Shown here in pieces: positions 44,731 through 57,349 of a stretch of DNA of 64,000 nt; position 1 is the first letter of the stretch, and the number at the start of each line of letters is the position of its first letter. The translations under genes and the position numbers were made by a program. A model generated the notes under the pieces. It ran no database searches, was not told where the DNA came from, and saw nothing but the letters and a program-made list of their open reading frames with translations. Location of the stretch: the NCBI GenBank assembly GCA_001692895.1, contig KV748214.1, positions 1,399,166-1,463,165 on the forward strand, in the 5' to 3' direction. Source of the DNA: Cenococcum geophilum 1.58. Taxonomy: Eukaryota; Ascomycota; Dothideomycetes; Gloniales; Gloniaceae.

Positions 44731-47700
44731 GTTAGAGCCTAAAGGGGGGGATTATAAGATAGAAGCAGTAAATACGACCCCTTTATTGGATAAGCGATGA
44801 TACCCTAGCTCTGCAAGGCTGCTAGGGCTAAATTCGGGTCCTTAGGATAAATATAGACTTATTTACTTAGTAGTAGGGCTAATAAGGTAAGCGAAATCTA
44901 ATATTAGTTAATAAGCGATATTAATAAGCTGATTGTATTCCTTAATAAACACTTTGTCCTATATTCGGCTTAATTAAAGAGTACTAGCGTACCTGTTAAG
45001 TGTTTATAAAGGTAATATCGTAGCCTAAATTATTATATAAGTAAACAAACTTATTCTCCGTAATACTTAGATATTGTTATAGCGGCTATCTACCAAGCAT
45101 AAGTGTTAGAGCGCAACGCTTTACCTAAATAGGAAGGGGCGGGAGGATTGGCGCTCATTGTATTGGTTATATATAGCACTAGTAATACCGTATATATGTT
45201 GGCAAAAGGATCTATTATATACGCTGCCGTTAAAGTATAAGTTAAAAACGAGGGTAAGTGACGTACGGGATTGAAAGTGAAATGGTAAGGGCAGGCAGCG
45301 TAGTAAGAAGAGGGCAAAGCACGCAACTAAGGTAAGTAGTAAGATGGGGGTGCATGACAAGGAACTAGGCGATAGGAAATAATTAGCGATCTATATTATA
45401 ATAGTAATGGTAATGTAAATCTAAATAGGGTAAATATGGAGGAGACGGAAGATAGGAGGATTAGAGGTGTAGTATTGGTAGGTAAAAGGTTAATTTTTAA
45501 TAGCTAAGATATAGATATTAAAAAACTGGTCCATTTTACTTATTCTAAACACCAACGTATTACTCTTATATTTCTCTCACTTCGTAACAATCTACTAGGT
45601 TAGGTTACTTTAGTCTTAGGCACAGAAGTAGTGACTACTACTTTATAATTATGGATAAATTGCTAATAAGGAAATTTTAACCTCTTAACGGTACCTATAA
45701 TAAGAAAAAAGAAAGCGAGATCTAATATTAACTCTAAATACTAATTAGACGCACCCTCTTATAAGCGGCTCTTATAATTACGCTGGCTAATATCCTAGTT
45801 CGAGGAGCCTTACTTTATTATTTAAGTAGCCACGTATAAGGTCCTATAGACAATCTCGTAGCTTATTGCTTCCTAATACTATAAACGGTTAGCAGCTTAA
45901 GGGTGGTATAAGGTAGGAAATCTTATCTATAACTAGCATTTCTCCTTACTTCTCTGCCTTATCTTATACCCTTTTAATATATTTTCCTGCCCTCTCTTCT
46001 TAGAGAATTATCTCCAGGTTTACAGAGCCTTTATATACTATAGCACGTTTGCTAAATAGTACCCTACCCTTCCCCCCTAATCTAATATAGATTGAGATAC
46101 CGAGGATCTATTTTAAGTTAGCGTAAGCTATAACAATAATATTATTTAAGCTACTAACATAACTATTATCCAAGGTGTTGTTAGTTAGAGCATTATTAAA
46201 TAAAGACTACACTGCGATTCTAATGTCTATATATTATAAGATTCGAATTTATAAACTATGATTTGGGGCTTACTAATAGTCTCTAATTACTATACTAAAT
46301 GGACTTGCCGGGTGCGAGTCTTGTAAGCATTATACCTATATATTAGCTAAGTAAGATAAGGCAACTGCGCGGCTATATTGAAACCGCTTGCTATTATAAG
46401 AACAGTCTTATAATCGCCTACTAGTGCGTTAATCCTATATAGCCTACTAAACAGAGCTAGATAGGGCGGTCCGCCATAATAGGTCTTGCTGTAATATAGT
46501 AATCTCTAGGTTAAGCCTCTATAAGGCTCTATAAACAGATCTAAAGAATTCTATTCCCCTTCCGACTAGGACGTTATAGTGAAAGGATAAGTTTGTAGAA
46601 AGGACTAAAAACTTACTCCTAGAATCTACAGACCTATATACTACCCTACTTTAATTCTTAATAGTTAAGATAAACTTAGACGTATTTTGATAATATTATT
46701 AATATAACTAATATAAGCTTGAGAATAGCCGGAGCCTATAGCCCTATTTTAGTAAATAAGGAATCTAGACTGTAGAAGAAGGGTTAAAAGGAATATTATT
46801 GTAAAGATATAGACATATAGCTAAGGAGGGAGCGGCTTTGATATTAAGTGCCGCTAAATAGAATAAGTAGAAAGGATTGCTAATACTTAGTATATGCGGA
46901 TAAATATTTCGTATAATAGCTTATAAAGAAAAGGATAAAAAAGTAGGAGAAGAAAGCATAGTAATAATCCCCCCTATGCAGTGTTAGATACGGTTAGTAA
47001 GGTATTAGTCCTATAAAAAGGGGGAAGAGGGGATAAAGCTTATAATAACTCCCTATATATTCTCCGCTATATGTAAAGGGAAAGAGTTTCGGCTAGCCAT
47101 TACTGTAAAAACGTAAAAGAGTAGAAGGATAAACGATATTATCTTAACTAAGTGATGAACTCGTTAGTATATATTTAGAGAAACCCTAAGTATATCTATA
47201 AGAAAGTTAAGATAAGGACTAGCGAAAAGTGGGATTATATTAATTAACGAGAGATTTGCAGCTTGTAAACCGGCAATTTAAATATCCTGGACTTTAAAGC
47301 CGATATAAAACGCATTTACCGTAATATAAAATAACTGTAAAAGGATATTGGCCTAACTCTATAGACCTAAATATTGATGGTGGCGGATTAGCTATAGATA
47401 GGTAAGATATTGAGATACTAGAAGAGAAGTGGTTTTTAAAAATAACTATATATAGGGACGGAAGTGAACGAGGATAAGAAAAGTAAAGATGCCACCTGTG
47501 GCTATAGTATACACTTAGGTGATTTCCATAATAATACGGACTATTATTTAAGGGCGGACGAAAAGGAATCAGCGAAGTATGGTAAAAATTAGCGGAAAAC
47601 TTGTTGATTTAAGGGATGCCTAAAGATCCGTTAAAGATAAAAATAAAAAGGGACTAGAATTGGAAACCTAGTAAGAGGTCTAGAACTAGGAACCTGATAA

Positions 47701-47940
47701 TAGACCTAGTAATAGAATCCTAGTCACTAGCTAGAATTGAGTGAAAATATTACTACTTTATTAGCTATTAATACAGGTAATCTAGTAAAATTTCTAAGTA
47801 TGCTCGCGAGATGGAAAACGTTTAAGAAGAGCTACCTATTTTAGTGGATACTTGTAACCTATACGCGCCCTAATAGTAGTAAAAGATACTAATCCTGTAA
47901 GCACTTCTTTTTGCTAAGGAAGTTGCAATAACAGATACTA
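44731..47940. other. AT-rich RIP-degraded DNA, no gene recognised
   Basis: Long stretches with coding-like composition but dense stops on both strands. At 46.26-46.56 kb (+) there is a Cys-containing run resembling a decayed zinc-cluster region, too weak to name. Open runs on the minus strand near 45.1-45.36 kb overlap each other in different frames and look like chance. Confidence 0.45.
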
Positions 47941-47949
47941 GAGAATATT

Positions 47950-49750
47950 AGTAGATAATAGTACGGGAAATAAAGCTCTAACATACCTTTATTAACTTAA
48001 TAACCGAAGTAGTAAAGGTTGTCTTAAAGAGGAATCTAGCGGCGTTAGAGTTGGGCGGCTAATGACGCAGGTTATCTACGCTAATAGCTCGCTCCTCTTT
48101 GACGTATCCCTGTATTAGTTCTATAATAATATTACTTAGCGCTCTAATATCTCTAGGTTTAGCGTTTTGTAATAGGCGGGTATGGTAATATTCTTAATAT
48201 GCTGTAATATTTTGTTAGTAAAGGCGGTTTTAAAACTAAGCTAATTACTAACCGATTTTCATATCTCTATATGGATAAATGAGTATATTTAAATAACTTA
48301 GCGAACTATACTCTAATTCTTTCGTTACAAGGTACGTAAGCCCGTTAAGTATCTACTATAGTTAGTACCCTACTTAGTTATTACGCTATTAGGTTTTTAC
48401 CTATCTAAGTATTACAGCTAAGTAAATTTTATTAAAGAGAGGATTGCCAGCGACGTAGTATAGAGAGTAGGCTATAAACTTAAAAATAATATAGGAAGTC
48501 TTATTAAATCTAAAAACCTTAAGAGCAGAGACAAAGTTAGCGCATTATATCTGTTAAAACTTATAGAGCTTTTCTTTAATATTAGGTCCTAAAAAACTCC
48601 GCACTATAATAAGATTTAATAGGGGATCTTTCCGCTTACTTCTTACTATAACGACATTAGACGGGAGATATCTCCTCTTAGCCACCGCGACCTAATCTTT
48701 AATACTAAGTCGTAGCTAATAGGTCTTCTTATAGATCCTTTATAGAGATCTATGTTTTGTTCTTACGTATTTATATACCCTAACCCCAGATTTAATAGCT
48801 TTAGGGAGTTTAAAACGCTGTAGGCTAGTTTTAGGATCTACATTATCCCTATTTAGGGAGTAGAGTCTTTTCCTAGCCGAAGCATTGCGATTATAAGGGG
48901 TATTACCTTCTATAAGTCGATTAAGGAAGCTAGTTTAGGAACGTGTTATAAGTCCTTCTAGTGTTTCCAAATCGATCTATATATAGCGTTTTTTGGGCAT
49001 AAAGATTATCCTAAGCGGTATATAATAATAGAAAAGTCTGTTTTCCGATATTATTATTAGCTAGAGAATAGGTGCGAAGGACGGATTTATGCCTCTTATA
49101 ATTTGCTAAAGGAAAAGAGCGATAAATATAATAGGGGTCCGGAATTAGACCCCTAGGTTTCTATTTAAGGCATAGAAGGAACTTATAGCGGGTAACAGAT
49201 TTAGAATAGTGAGTTCCTCTAATAGGAGCGAAGACTCGCGACGGAGAGGAGCATTAGTTAAAGAGGCGCGGCTAGCATTAAGATTAAGTTGCCGCACTTT
49301 CTATTTAAAGGTTTGAGGGAGCTAGTAATGATAATATTAAGAGACTTAAGAAGTTCGGGAGAAGAATAATTGCCGTTAATTATTCCTGTTAATCTATTAA
49401 GAGGCAGCTATTAAATCTACGTAATGGCTACCTAGAGCTAGATTTTCCGGCCGATTTCTGTTTAGAACGGAAGATACTAAGTTATAGCAGCCGCAGAAGT
49501 CCTTCCTCCGGAAGAGCTTAACTATAAAAGAGAGTACTAAAGCAGCTCTAGATACTATAAGGTAAAGGTTTTATCTACAGGCGTTTTAAATTACTAATTA
49601 TATTCTGTACGAAACCTCTACTATCTTAATTATATTAGATTATAGATTTTATATTATACTTATGTTTTGCGTTTAGAGGCGCTTTATAAACTTCTTCTTA
49701 AGGCTATATTAATAAAAGTACCGCGTTTAAATCTATAGTAATGAGATATA
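47950..49750 (+). pseudogene. RIPed pseudogene of unknown family
   Basis: Plus-strand reading stays coding-like for about 600 codons with stops at expected Gln/Trp sites. Clear pieces include FIKERIASDVVQRVGYKL (with stops removed only conceptually), SYVFIYPNPRFNSFREFKTL and LYIAFFGHKDYPKRYIIIEK. Tyr, Phe and Lys are enriched, as RIP would produce. I do not recognise the family. It lies just upstream of the tandem array and the DUF3723-like pseudogene and may be part of the same repeat or an independent gene. Confidence 0.5.
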
Positions 49751-49859
49751 TTAGGCGTGGTGGAAAGAAGGTAAAATAGGTAAGACTTAGACTAGTTATA
49801 ACCTTCCGCAGACTATTATTCTCCAGATATAACCGTTTATTAGACTAGTTGCTAAACGT
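49751..49859. other. Short spacer
   Basis: AT-rich sequence leading into the tandem array. Confidence 0.4.
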
Positions 49860-50945
49860 AACTACTTTAGACGTAGCTATTCTAGATATAGCTATTAGAC
49901 GTGGCGTTTTTACTCTTTAGATGTGACTATTTTCTAGATATAGTTCTCCTATTTAGCGCTGCCAAGAGGACCGATTATTTTAGGCTAATTGGGCATCCAA
50001 TAATATAGACGTGGTTTCCTATTTAGCGCTGCTAAGAGGACCGGTTATTTTGGGCCAATTAGGCATCTAATAATTCTCTAGACATGGCTGTTCTTTAGAC
50101 GTGGTATTAAGAGGACCGGTTATTTTAGGCCAATTAGATATCCGACCTTTAGACATAGCTGTCTTTAGACGTAGTATTAAGAGGACTAGTTATTTTAGGC
50201 CAATTAAACATCCGATTTTTAGACGTAGCTGTTCTCTAAACGTGGTATCCTATTTAGCGCTACTAAGAGGACCGGTTATTTTGGGCTAATTAGACATCCG
50301 ATCTCCAGACGTGGCTATTCTCTAGACGTGGTGTCCTATTTGGCGCTGCTAAAAGGACCGGTCATTTTGGGCCAATTGGATATCCGATCTCTAGACATAG
50401 CTATTCTCCAGACATGGTGTCCTATTTGGCGCTACTAAGAGGACCAGTCATTTTAGGCTAATTGGACATCCGACCTCTAGACATAGCTATTCTCTAAACG
50501 TGGTATTAAGAGGACTAGTTATTTTAGGCTAATTAGATATCTAATCTCCAGATATAGCTATTCTCTAGATATAGTGTCCTATTTAGCGCTGCTAAGAGGA
50601 CTAGTTATTTTGGGCCAATTAAATATCTAATCTTTAGACGTGGCTATTCTCTAGACGTGGTGTCCTATTTGGCGCTACTAAGAGGACCAGTCATTTTAGG
50701 CCAATTAGATATCCGATCTTTAGACGTGGCCGTTCTCTAGATATAATATCCTATTTAACGCTACTAAAAGGACTGATCATTTTGGGCCAATTACATAGCT
50801 ATTTTTAAGACGTGGCTATTCTCTAGCGTAGTTCTCCTATTTAGCGCTGCTAAGAGGACCGATTATTTTAGGCCAATTAGGTATCTAATAATTCTCTAAA
50901 TATAACTATTCTCTAGACATAGCTGTTCTCTAGACGTGACTAGGA
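49860..50945 (+). repeat. Tandem array, about 100-bp units
   Basis: Roughly ten degenerate copies of a unit containing 'gtcctatttagcgctgctaa', 'gaggaccggttattttgggc', 'caattagacatccgatctct' and 'agacgtggctattctctag', some units shortened by loss of the 'tcctatttagcgctgct' part. Copies differ mainly by transitions. A short open frame through it (50101-50289) only reflects the repeat. Confidence 0.88.
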
Positions 50946-51125
50946 TCCCCTAATTACGGTTAGCTAAAAATAGAGGGTCCCAGAATTGGGTTTTAAGGAT
51001 AATATTTAAAGCGTAGCTAAAAACTTATGCTAGTTATAATAAATAACCTATTCTCCCGTAGCAAATATTATCAAATAGGCCATATAGATATATAAAACGC
51101 ACGATTTCTTAAGCATAAACGAAGA
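50946..51125. other. Spacer
   Basis: AT-rich, nothing recognised. Confidence 0.4.
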
Positions 51126-54100
51126 TTTATAGTGGAGAGGAGGATTAAGTATAGAGGTACTGTTAGTGTTAATCTTAAAGTACTGCATTTTATATGCGAA
51201 AAGGACAAGGCAAATATAGTAAGACTCAAGAATTTCTTCTAGAAGAATGGTTGCGATCGCCTAGATATTTAAAATTATCTTCCTACCGTTATCGATTAGA
51301 AGCAGCTTAACGCTGCTATTTAACTTTTAGAAACTTTTGCCGAGGCGCTAATAGGTTATCTACGTGATAATTATATAAAGCTAAACTTTCCTTCTAATTT
51401 CCGTTTGGAATGTCTCTATAGCCTATACTGGGTTCAAGCAGCTACGGAGTTCCTTCCTCTAGGAGATAAGCGCTGGATTATAGATCTATATCTTATAGGT
51501 AGGAAATTCCCGTTTTATATGCGCAGTAGGCTCTAACTCCGATTATATCTAGACATTAACCATAAACTAAAGACGACTATAATCGAAGAGTACTCTTATA
51601 AGAAGAAGCCTAACGATAGTAAAATCTATTATAAAATTCGCTAGTACCAATTGTTAGGGAATGCGTACTTTAAGGAACGATAGTAGGCTCGTTTGGCCGC
51701 TATATTTAACTAGAAAAAGCAAAATCTAAAGCGTATATTAAATCGCCCAGAATATAGAGCGGTATTTAACTTATAACTAGATATTCCTAGGCTTAGAGGA
51801 GGCATAAGACTAGGCACTATATATATATAGCTTAATATAGGATGCGATAAGGTAAGGATTTATATCTAGGCGCTATAAGTTACTAACAATATTTAAATAG
51901 CCAATTCTCTGTTATTTTAATTACATTAGGTATATCTAGTCTAAGATCTTTAATAGTAACAGACGGGCAATATAGAAGGTGGATAGACCTACCATAATAG
52001 TATTAGAGCTTACTGTTTTTAGAGCATGTAGCGTAGATGCCAGAGCTTTATATAGCTAGTTACGGCGCGGCTAGATCTTCGGTAATTTTAATAAATAAGA
52101 TCGTAAAGTTATATAGAGTGAAGTGCTCTCTATCTCCACCGACCGCTTAATCCCTTCTTTCTTTAGTTTTTTTAAGGATCTTAATTACCTATAAGGCCCG
52201 GCTAACTACGTGAAACGACTGATACCGCTATTAGGTGAGGACTCCTTATCCTATACTTTATAGTAAATGTTCTCTAATATAAACCAGCGGACCAATTAAT
52301 GTATAATCTAAGAGTCCGAATCTAGGTTCGTATTTAGGCCAAAAAGTCTTATAAATTAAGTAGACCTCGGACGCCAATAGATATAGATAGGTACTATACG
52401 CGATTTCCTTAAGATCCTGGCGCAGCGTAAAAAGGCGAAGGATAATTTATTAGTAAAGCCAACTAATAGTCTAAGCAAGACTGCCCTATATAAGTTTGCC
52501 GCTCTTACCTACTAATTAGGCTTTAAGTCCGACTAGATCCACAGTTTAATTTAGCGGTCTGCTAACAGGGAGATCGCCTATATAGCTTTACGAGAAGCTA
52601 GGAAACCAGGCCGCTAGCAATACAATCCTATTACCTTTAAGGGCTTTATAGAGTAAATAGTGGATTTCTTTTCTACCGCTTAAGAGATAATAGAGGAGGA
52701 AACGAGAGCTATAGTTAATGCTAATTATTCTAATAGGTTACCGAAGAGATATAGGATTCTAAAAACTCACGATCACGAATAAGATAAGCTTTTACTATTT
52801 CTAGATAAGCTACACACTAATAGGGTACAAGCCGATAAGATAACGTCATTCTTTATCCAAAGATCCGTATACCTCGCCTTTTTTAAAAAGCCAAACCGTA
52901 CTAATATTAATAGTAGCATAACTTATAGGCAAGCACAGATCCCTAAATAGGTAATACTTAAGCGAGAGAGGCTTAAGCGAGAGAGGCTTAAGCGAGAGAG
53001 GCTTAAGCGGGAGAGGCTTAAGTAGGAGAGGCAATAGCAGGCTAAATAAGAGACGCTTAACCAGGAGAGGCTTAAACATAAAAGGCTTAAATAAGAGAGG
53101 ATAGAGCAGGAGAGGCTTAAATAAAAAAGGATAGAGTAGGAGAGGCTTAAATAGGAGAGGCTTAAGCAGGAGAGGCTTAAATAGGAGAGGCTTAAGTAGG
53201 AGAGGCTTAAGCAGGAGAGACTTAAGCAGGAGAGGTTAAAATAGGAGAGGCTTAAGTAGAAGAGGCTTAAGTAGAAGAGACTTAAGTAGGAGAGGTTAAA
53301 ACAAAAGAGGCTTAAGCAGGAGAGGCTTAAGCAGGAGAGGCTTAAGTAGTAGAAAAGGCTTAAGTAGGAGAGCTTAAGCAGGAAAGGCTTAAGTAGAGAG
53401 GCTTAAGCAGGAGAGGCTTAAGCAGGAGAGGCTTAAGCAGAAGAGGCTTAAGCAGAAGAGGCTAAGCAGGAAAGGCTTAAGCAGGAAAGGCTTAAGCAAA
53501 AAAGCTTAAGCAGAGAGGCTTAAGTAGGAGAGGCTTAAGTAGGAAAGCTTAAGCAAAAGAGCTTAAGCAGGAGAGGCTTAAGTAGGAGAGGCTTAAGTAG
53601 AAGAGGCTTAAGCAGGAAAGGCTTAAACAGAAAAGGCTTAAGCAGAAGAGGCTTAAGCAGGAAAGGCTTAAGCAGGAGAGGCTTAAGTAGGAAAGGCTTA
53701 AGTAGGAGAGGCTTAAGCAGGAGAGGCTTAAGCAGAAGAGGCTAGAATAGAAGAGGATAGAGTAGGAGAGGCTAGAACAAGAGAGGATAGAGCAGAAGAG
53801 GCTTAAAGAGGAGAGGCAGCGGTAGGCTAAGTAAGAGAGGCTTACGCTTAAGCAAGAAAGATAGATATAGGAGATATAAGCAAGGAAAGAAGAAAAGACC
53901 GTAAGGGAAGAGTAAGAGAGACTAGCAAAAGGACAGAAGCCTTTATTAATAGCGGAGCAGGACCAAAGACAAATTACCTAAATTAACCTAGACAAACTTA
54001 TAGAACTAATAGGCTAAGAACTAGTAGAAGAAGATTAGGCATTAAAGACTGCACCCTAAAACGACTATTAAATACGGCAAGACTAAATAGAAGTTAGTGA

Positions 54101-54440
54101 AAACACCTATACTGCGCGGGATAATACAGATTCCGCAGTAATAAATGCCGCTAACTTAACTTCTGCTTCTAACTAGAGGACAAAGACCCAGAAAATTTAA
54201 ATAGACTTTAAGATTATAGAACGCGGCACTTAGAGTTTAGCACATAGCCTCCTAGTTAATCCCTCTAAGCCATTAAAGGTAAGGCAAGTAGCGGTAGAGT
54301 ATATAAGAAAGAGGGGAAGGATAAAGATATATAATACGAATAAATATATACTAAGCCCTTAAATATATTTTAAGGACGTTATTGCTAATAGGATAAACAC
54401 TATACTTTTAATTCCGGAATCGGAGAGGGATACTATTGAC
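51126..54440 (+). pseudogene. RIPed DUF3723-like pseudogene with internal repeat expansion
   Basis: The plus-strand frame carries segments typical of a large fungal family that I recall as DUF3723: EFLLEEWLRSPRYLKLSSYR, then WVQAATEFLPLGDKRWIIDL-type text, then RLIPSFFSFFKDLNYL, then YKFAALTYQLGF followed by IHSLIQRSANREIAYIALRE and ARKPGR. About 300 codons of a basic KQERL-type repeat follow (52955-53860), then a C-terminal segment up to about 54440 with PLKVRQVAVEYIRKRG. Stops are mainly TAG/TAA at Gln and Trp sites. Function of the family is unknown. The family name is from memory and the least certain part. Confidence 0.65.
52955..53860 (+). repeat. 15-bp tandem repeat encoding a charged helix
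   Basis: About 60 copies of 'caggagaggcttaag' (Q-E-R-L-K) and close variants. Early units keep the 15-bp register; later units (from about 53350) lose one to several bases, so frame is lost repeatedly. The unit matches a five-residue helical repeat, suggesting expansion within a coding sequence followed by decay. Confidence 0.9.
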
Positions 54441-56404
54441 CTTTCCCTTATATCGGGATGACTTACAATTCACTCTTAGCGGTAGCTGTGACCAGTTCAG
54501 AATATATATAGACTTTTTGCTCTTTAAGATACTATATTTTAGTGGAAGATAAGGGTCTAATAGACCTTTCTTTATTAAAGAGAAGGTTTTCATTATAAGG
54601 ACGGACGAGGTTTATGCCAGTGATATCAATAGTTAGGACTCTTTAGATTGAATTGGTTCGGTTTAACCAAAATCTTAAGAGTAACCGGTTCGTCGGTTTG
54701 ATTAACTTAATTTAGATCGGTTATTAGGCATTTTAATAAACTAGTTATCTAATAAAACTAAATAGCTCTGGCTATAATATAAACACAAGCCTCTACACGA
54801 GCCTCTGCTATAGCCTTACCCTAAGAGGATAAGCGCCATAACCTAAATAAGGCTAGCTTCTGCCAAGGCTAAAAAAATACGCTAAAATACGTAAATAAAC
54901 ACTTTTAACGTCCCTCTCTGTGTGCCGGAAAACCCTACATACCGGAAACCCACTAGTGCTTTTTATTATAACAAAGTTAACAACAATTAAGAGGCGTAAA
55001 TAATCTCGGAATAAAGATATTAAATCCTAAGCTTTATCTAAACTATATATCTTCTATAGAAAACTCCTACTTAGCCTATAATACTACAATTCACCATAGG
55101 CATATACACTAGCGTCACTTCGGACAGCCTTAGATCTACTAGAAAGTTAATATATTCCGTCTAAAAACTTATTAAGCTATAAATAGATATAGAAAGATTC
55201 TATACTAAGCGAAGTATTTAAATATTTAAGCTTATTGCGCTTTAATGGCGACCTAATGCCTTATTAAGCAGGGGTTAATAAACAAAAGCCTTACTTCCTA
55301 ACTATATAGTAAATCCAGAAGCGGGATAGCCGTATTGCCCTACAACCCCTATAGTACTACAAAGGTGCTAGGGCTAATATTTTACTCACCGCCCGGCCGG
55401 TAGAATTATCGGGCAGAATTATCGCATTATCTACAATCAATTTTGGTGTGTTTTTTTATAAAATCCTTTATTAATTTAGTGAACTTCCCTTTTACATCTA
55501 TAACAGCTTGCATACTATCTAGCATACTATAAAAATAGACGCGTTCTGTGGAGAAGTATAAATAGAGAGTTTTGGTGTTCGCAGGACCCTTACTAAGGCG
55601 GTAAGCAAAATATTAGCCCTGGTACCTTTATAAGTATAGCCTTTACCTTAATAGTTTAGCTTTAAGCGGAACACCCCTATAGCCTTAAGCTCGTATACTC
55701 TAGAGCCTAGTTTTCGCTACTTATGGCTTAGTCTTTCTAGTTAACAATTTTCTTCCTACACTCCCATTAAATTCAGTACATCTTAATAAGGGTCTAGTCG
55801 GTGCGGCTTAGCCACCCTCCCTACTAGCGGGGGCGAGTTTAAGGTATTTTTACGCTTTAATCACCTGCTATAAATACCGCTAATTATGCTGCTGCTAAAC
55901 CCGTCCTATGCTATATAAGTGAAAGTACGGGCGTTAGTAGATAATAAACCCCGCAGCCAAGCGTATAGCAAAACTACTTTTACCTCAGCAAGCTTAGACG
56001 TAATTCTATTAGTGCGGATTTTTAATCAGTCCGTAAGCTAATTAACTACATTTATACAAAACCACCGAAATTACATCTAAGCGAGTTTCGTAGCACTTGT
56101 AGACGGCGTCAGCGATATTCGCGTTACGGAGGTTACGGATATTGAAATAGCTTAACACTAACATTTTATATTACTTCCTAAAGTTGATTGATTATATAAC
56201 AGAACTTAGGCTTTTAGACTATATCATTTTTATTACTTAGGTATTTTTAGGTCTTATAATCATTTTCGTTAAAAAAAAAACCGCGTTATTAACGATATTA
56301 GAGCTCTATAACTATACTAAACGCTAGCTAATATATATAAAACCCATATAGATTTATAATAGCCACCCTAGGGAACCTTAGGTAGTTATTGTTTAGGTAG
56401 GCCG
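54441..56404. other. AT-rich region with repeat-end fragments
   Basis: No gene. At 54895-54960 there is a terminal-repeat copy ('aacgtccctctctgtgtgccggaaaaccc..'). At 55795-55855 lies a fragment of the 'gccaccctccctactagcgg' block. At 55970-56140 a stretch matches 62430-62570 in reverse orientation ('aagcttagacgtaattc', 'gtgcggattttt'). Confidence 0.5.
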
Positions 56405-56955
56405 TACAGAGGCTTTGTATATAAAAGCTTTATATAAAGCTCTACGTACGGAGGCTCTATATAAAGCTCTATATAAAGCTCTACACAAAGCTTTGCGTAC
56501 AGAGGCTCTGCATAAAGCTTTATATAAAGCTCTACATAAAGCTTTTATATAGAGCCTTTATAGTAGAGCTGTTATACACAAAACTGTTATACGCAGAGCC
56601 GTTATGCAGAGCCTCTATATATAGAGCTTTATATAGAGCCTTAGTACATAAAGCTTTATACGGAGCTTCGTATAAAGCTTTGTATAGAGCTTCGTGTAAA
56701 GCTTTATATAGAGCTTTATACAGAGCTTCGTGCAGAGCTTTATATAGAGCCTCCGTACGCAGAGCTTTGTGCAGATCCTCTATATATAGAGCTTTTTACA
56801 GAGCCCCCATACGCAGAGCTTTATATAAAGCCCCTATACGCAAAGCTTTATACAGAGCTTTATACAGAGCCTCCGTATATAGAGCTTTGTATAGAGCTTT
56901 ATACAGAGCCTCTATATATAAAGCTTTGTGCGGAGCTTAGTGCAAAGCTTTATAC
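56405..56955 (+). repeat. Low-complexity tandem array, about 12-bp unit
   Basis: Degenerate copies of 'agctttatacag' and 'agctttatataa' for about 550 bp. It creates an 86-codon open run of Arg-Ala-Leu-Tyr repeats on the plus strand, which I attribute to the repeat period and not to a gene. Confidence 0.85.
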
Positions 56956-57349
56956 AGACCCTAAGTAGGCGAATCGCCTATTTAGCGACGCTTTCTGCTA
57001 GATATTGTGGAGGCGCATGGAGTAGATATACTTATCAATTGTAGAGCTGCTTCTGCAGATTAATTTGACGGTATTTCTAAGATGATAGCTGTTATAGGGG
57101 TGTAGATTAATTCCGTTAAAGAAGGTAACTACTCTACATATAAAACAAGTCGGCTCGCCTAAGAAACCTTACGAAAGTCTCTTAGACCGTAGAATTAACT
57201 TTTTAATAAAAAAGGTTAGCGATATCCGCTTGCGGATATACGTATATCCGCTAATTAATTCTATAGTCTAAGCTTACTAAGGTAAAAACTACTTAGACTT
57301 AGTAGTTTTAGCAGTAAGCTTTACCTAGAATAGTAAAGCACCATGCTTA
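56956..57349. other. AT-rich spacer
   Basis: No gene. Includes a small perfect-looking inverted repeat, 'tatccgcttgcggata', at about 57213-57232. Confidence 0.4.

Noticed and set aside
45090..45360. Two overlapping minus-strand open frames of about 78 codons
   Set aside because: They overlap in different frames, lack any motif, and lie in RIPed DNA.
52846..53079. Minus-strand Leu/Pro-rich 77-codon frame
   Set aside because: Antisense reading of the 15-bp repeat in the DUF3723-like pseudogene.
56680..56940. 86-codon frame of Arg-Ala-Leu-Tyr repeats
   Set aside because: Generated by the 12-bp tandem repeat; no start context or non-repetitive part.
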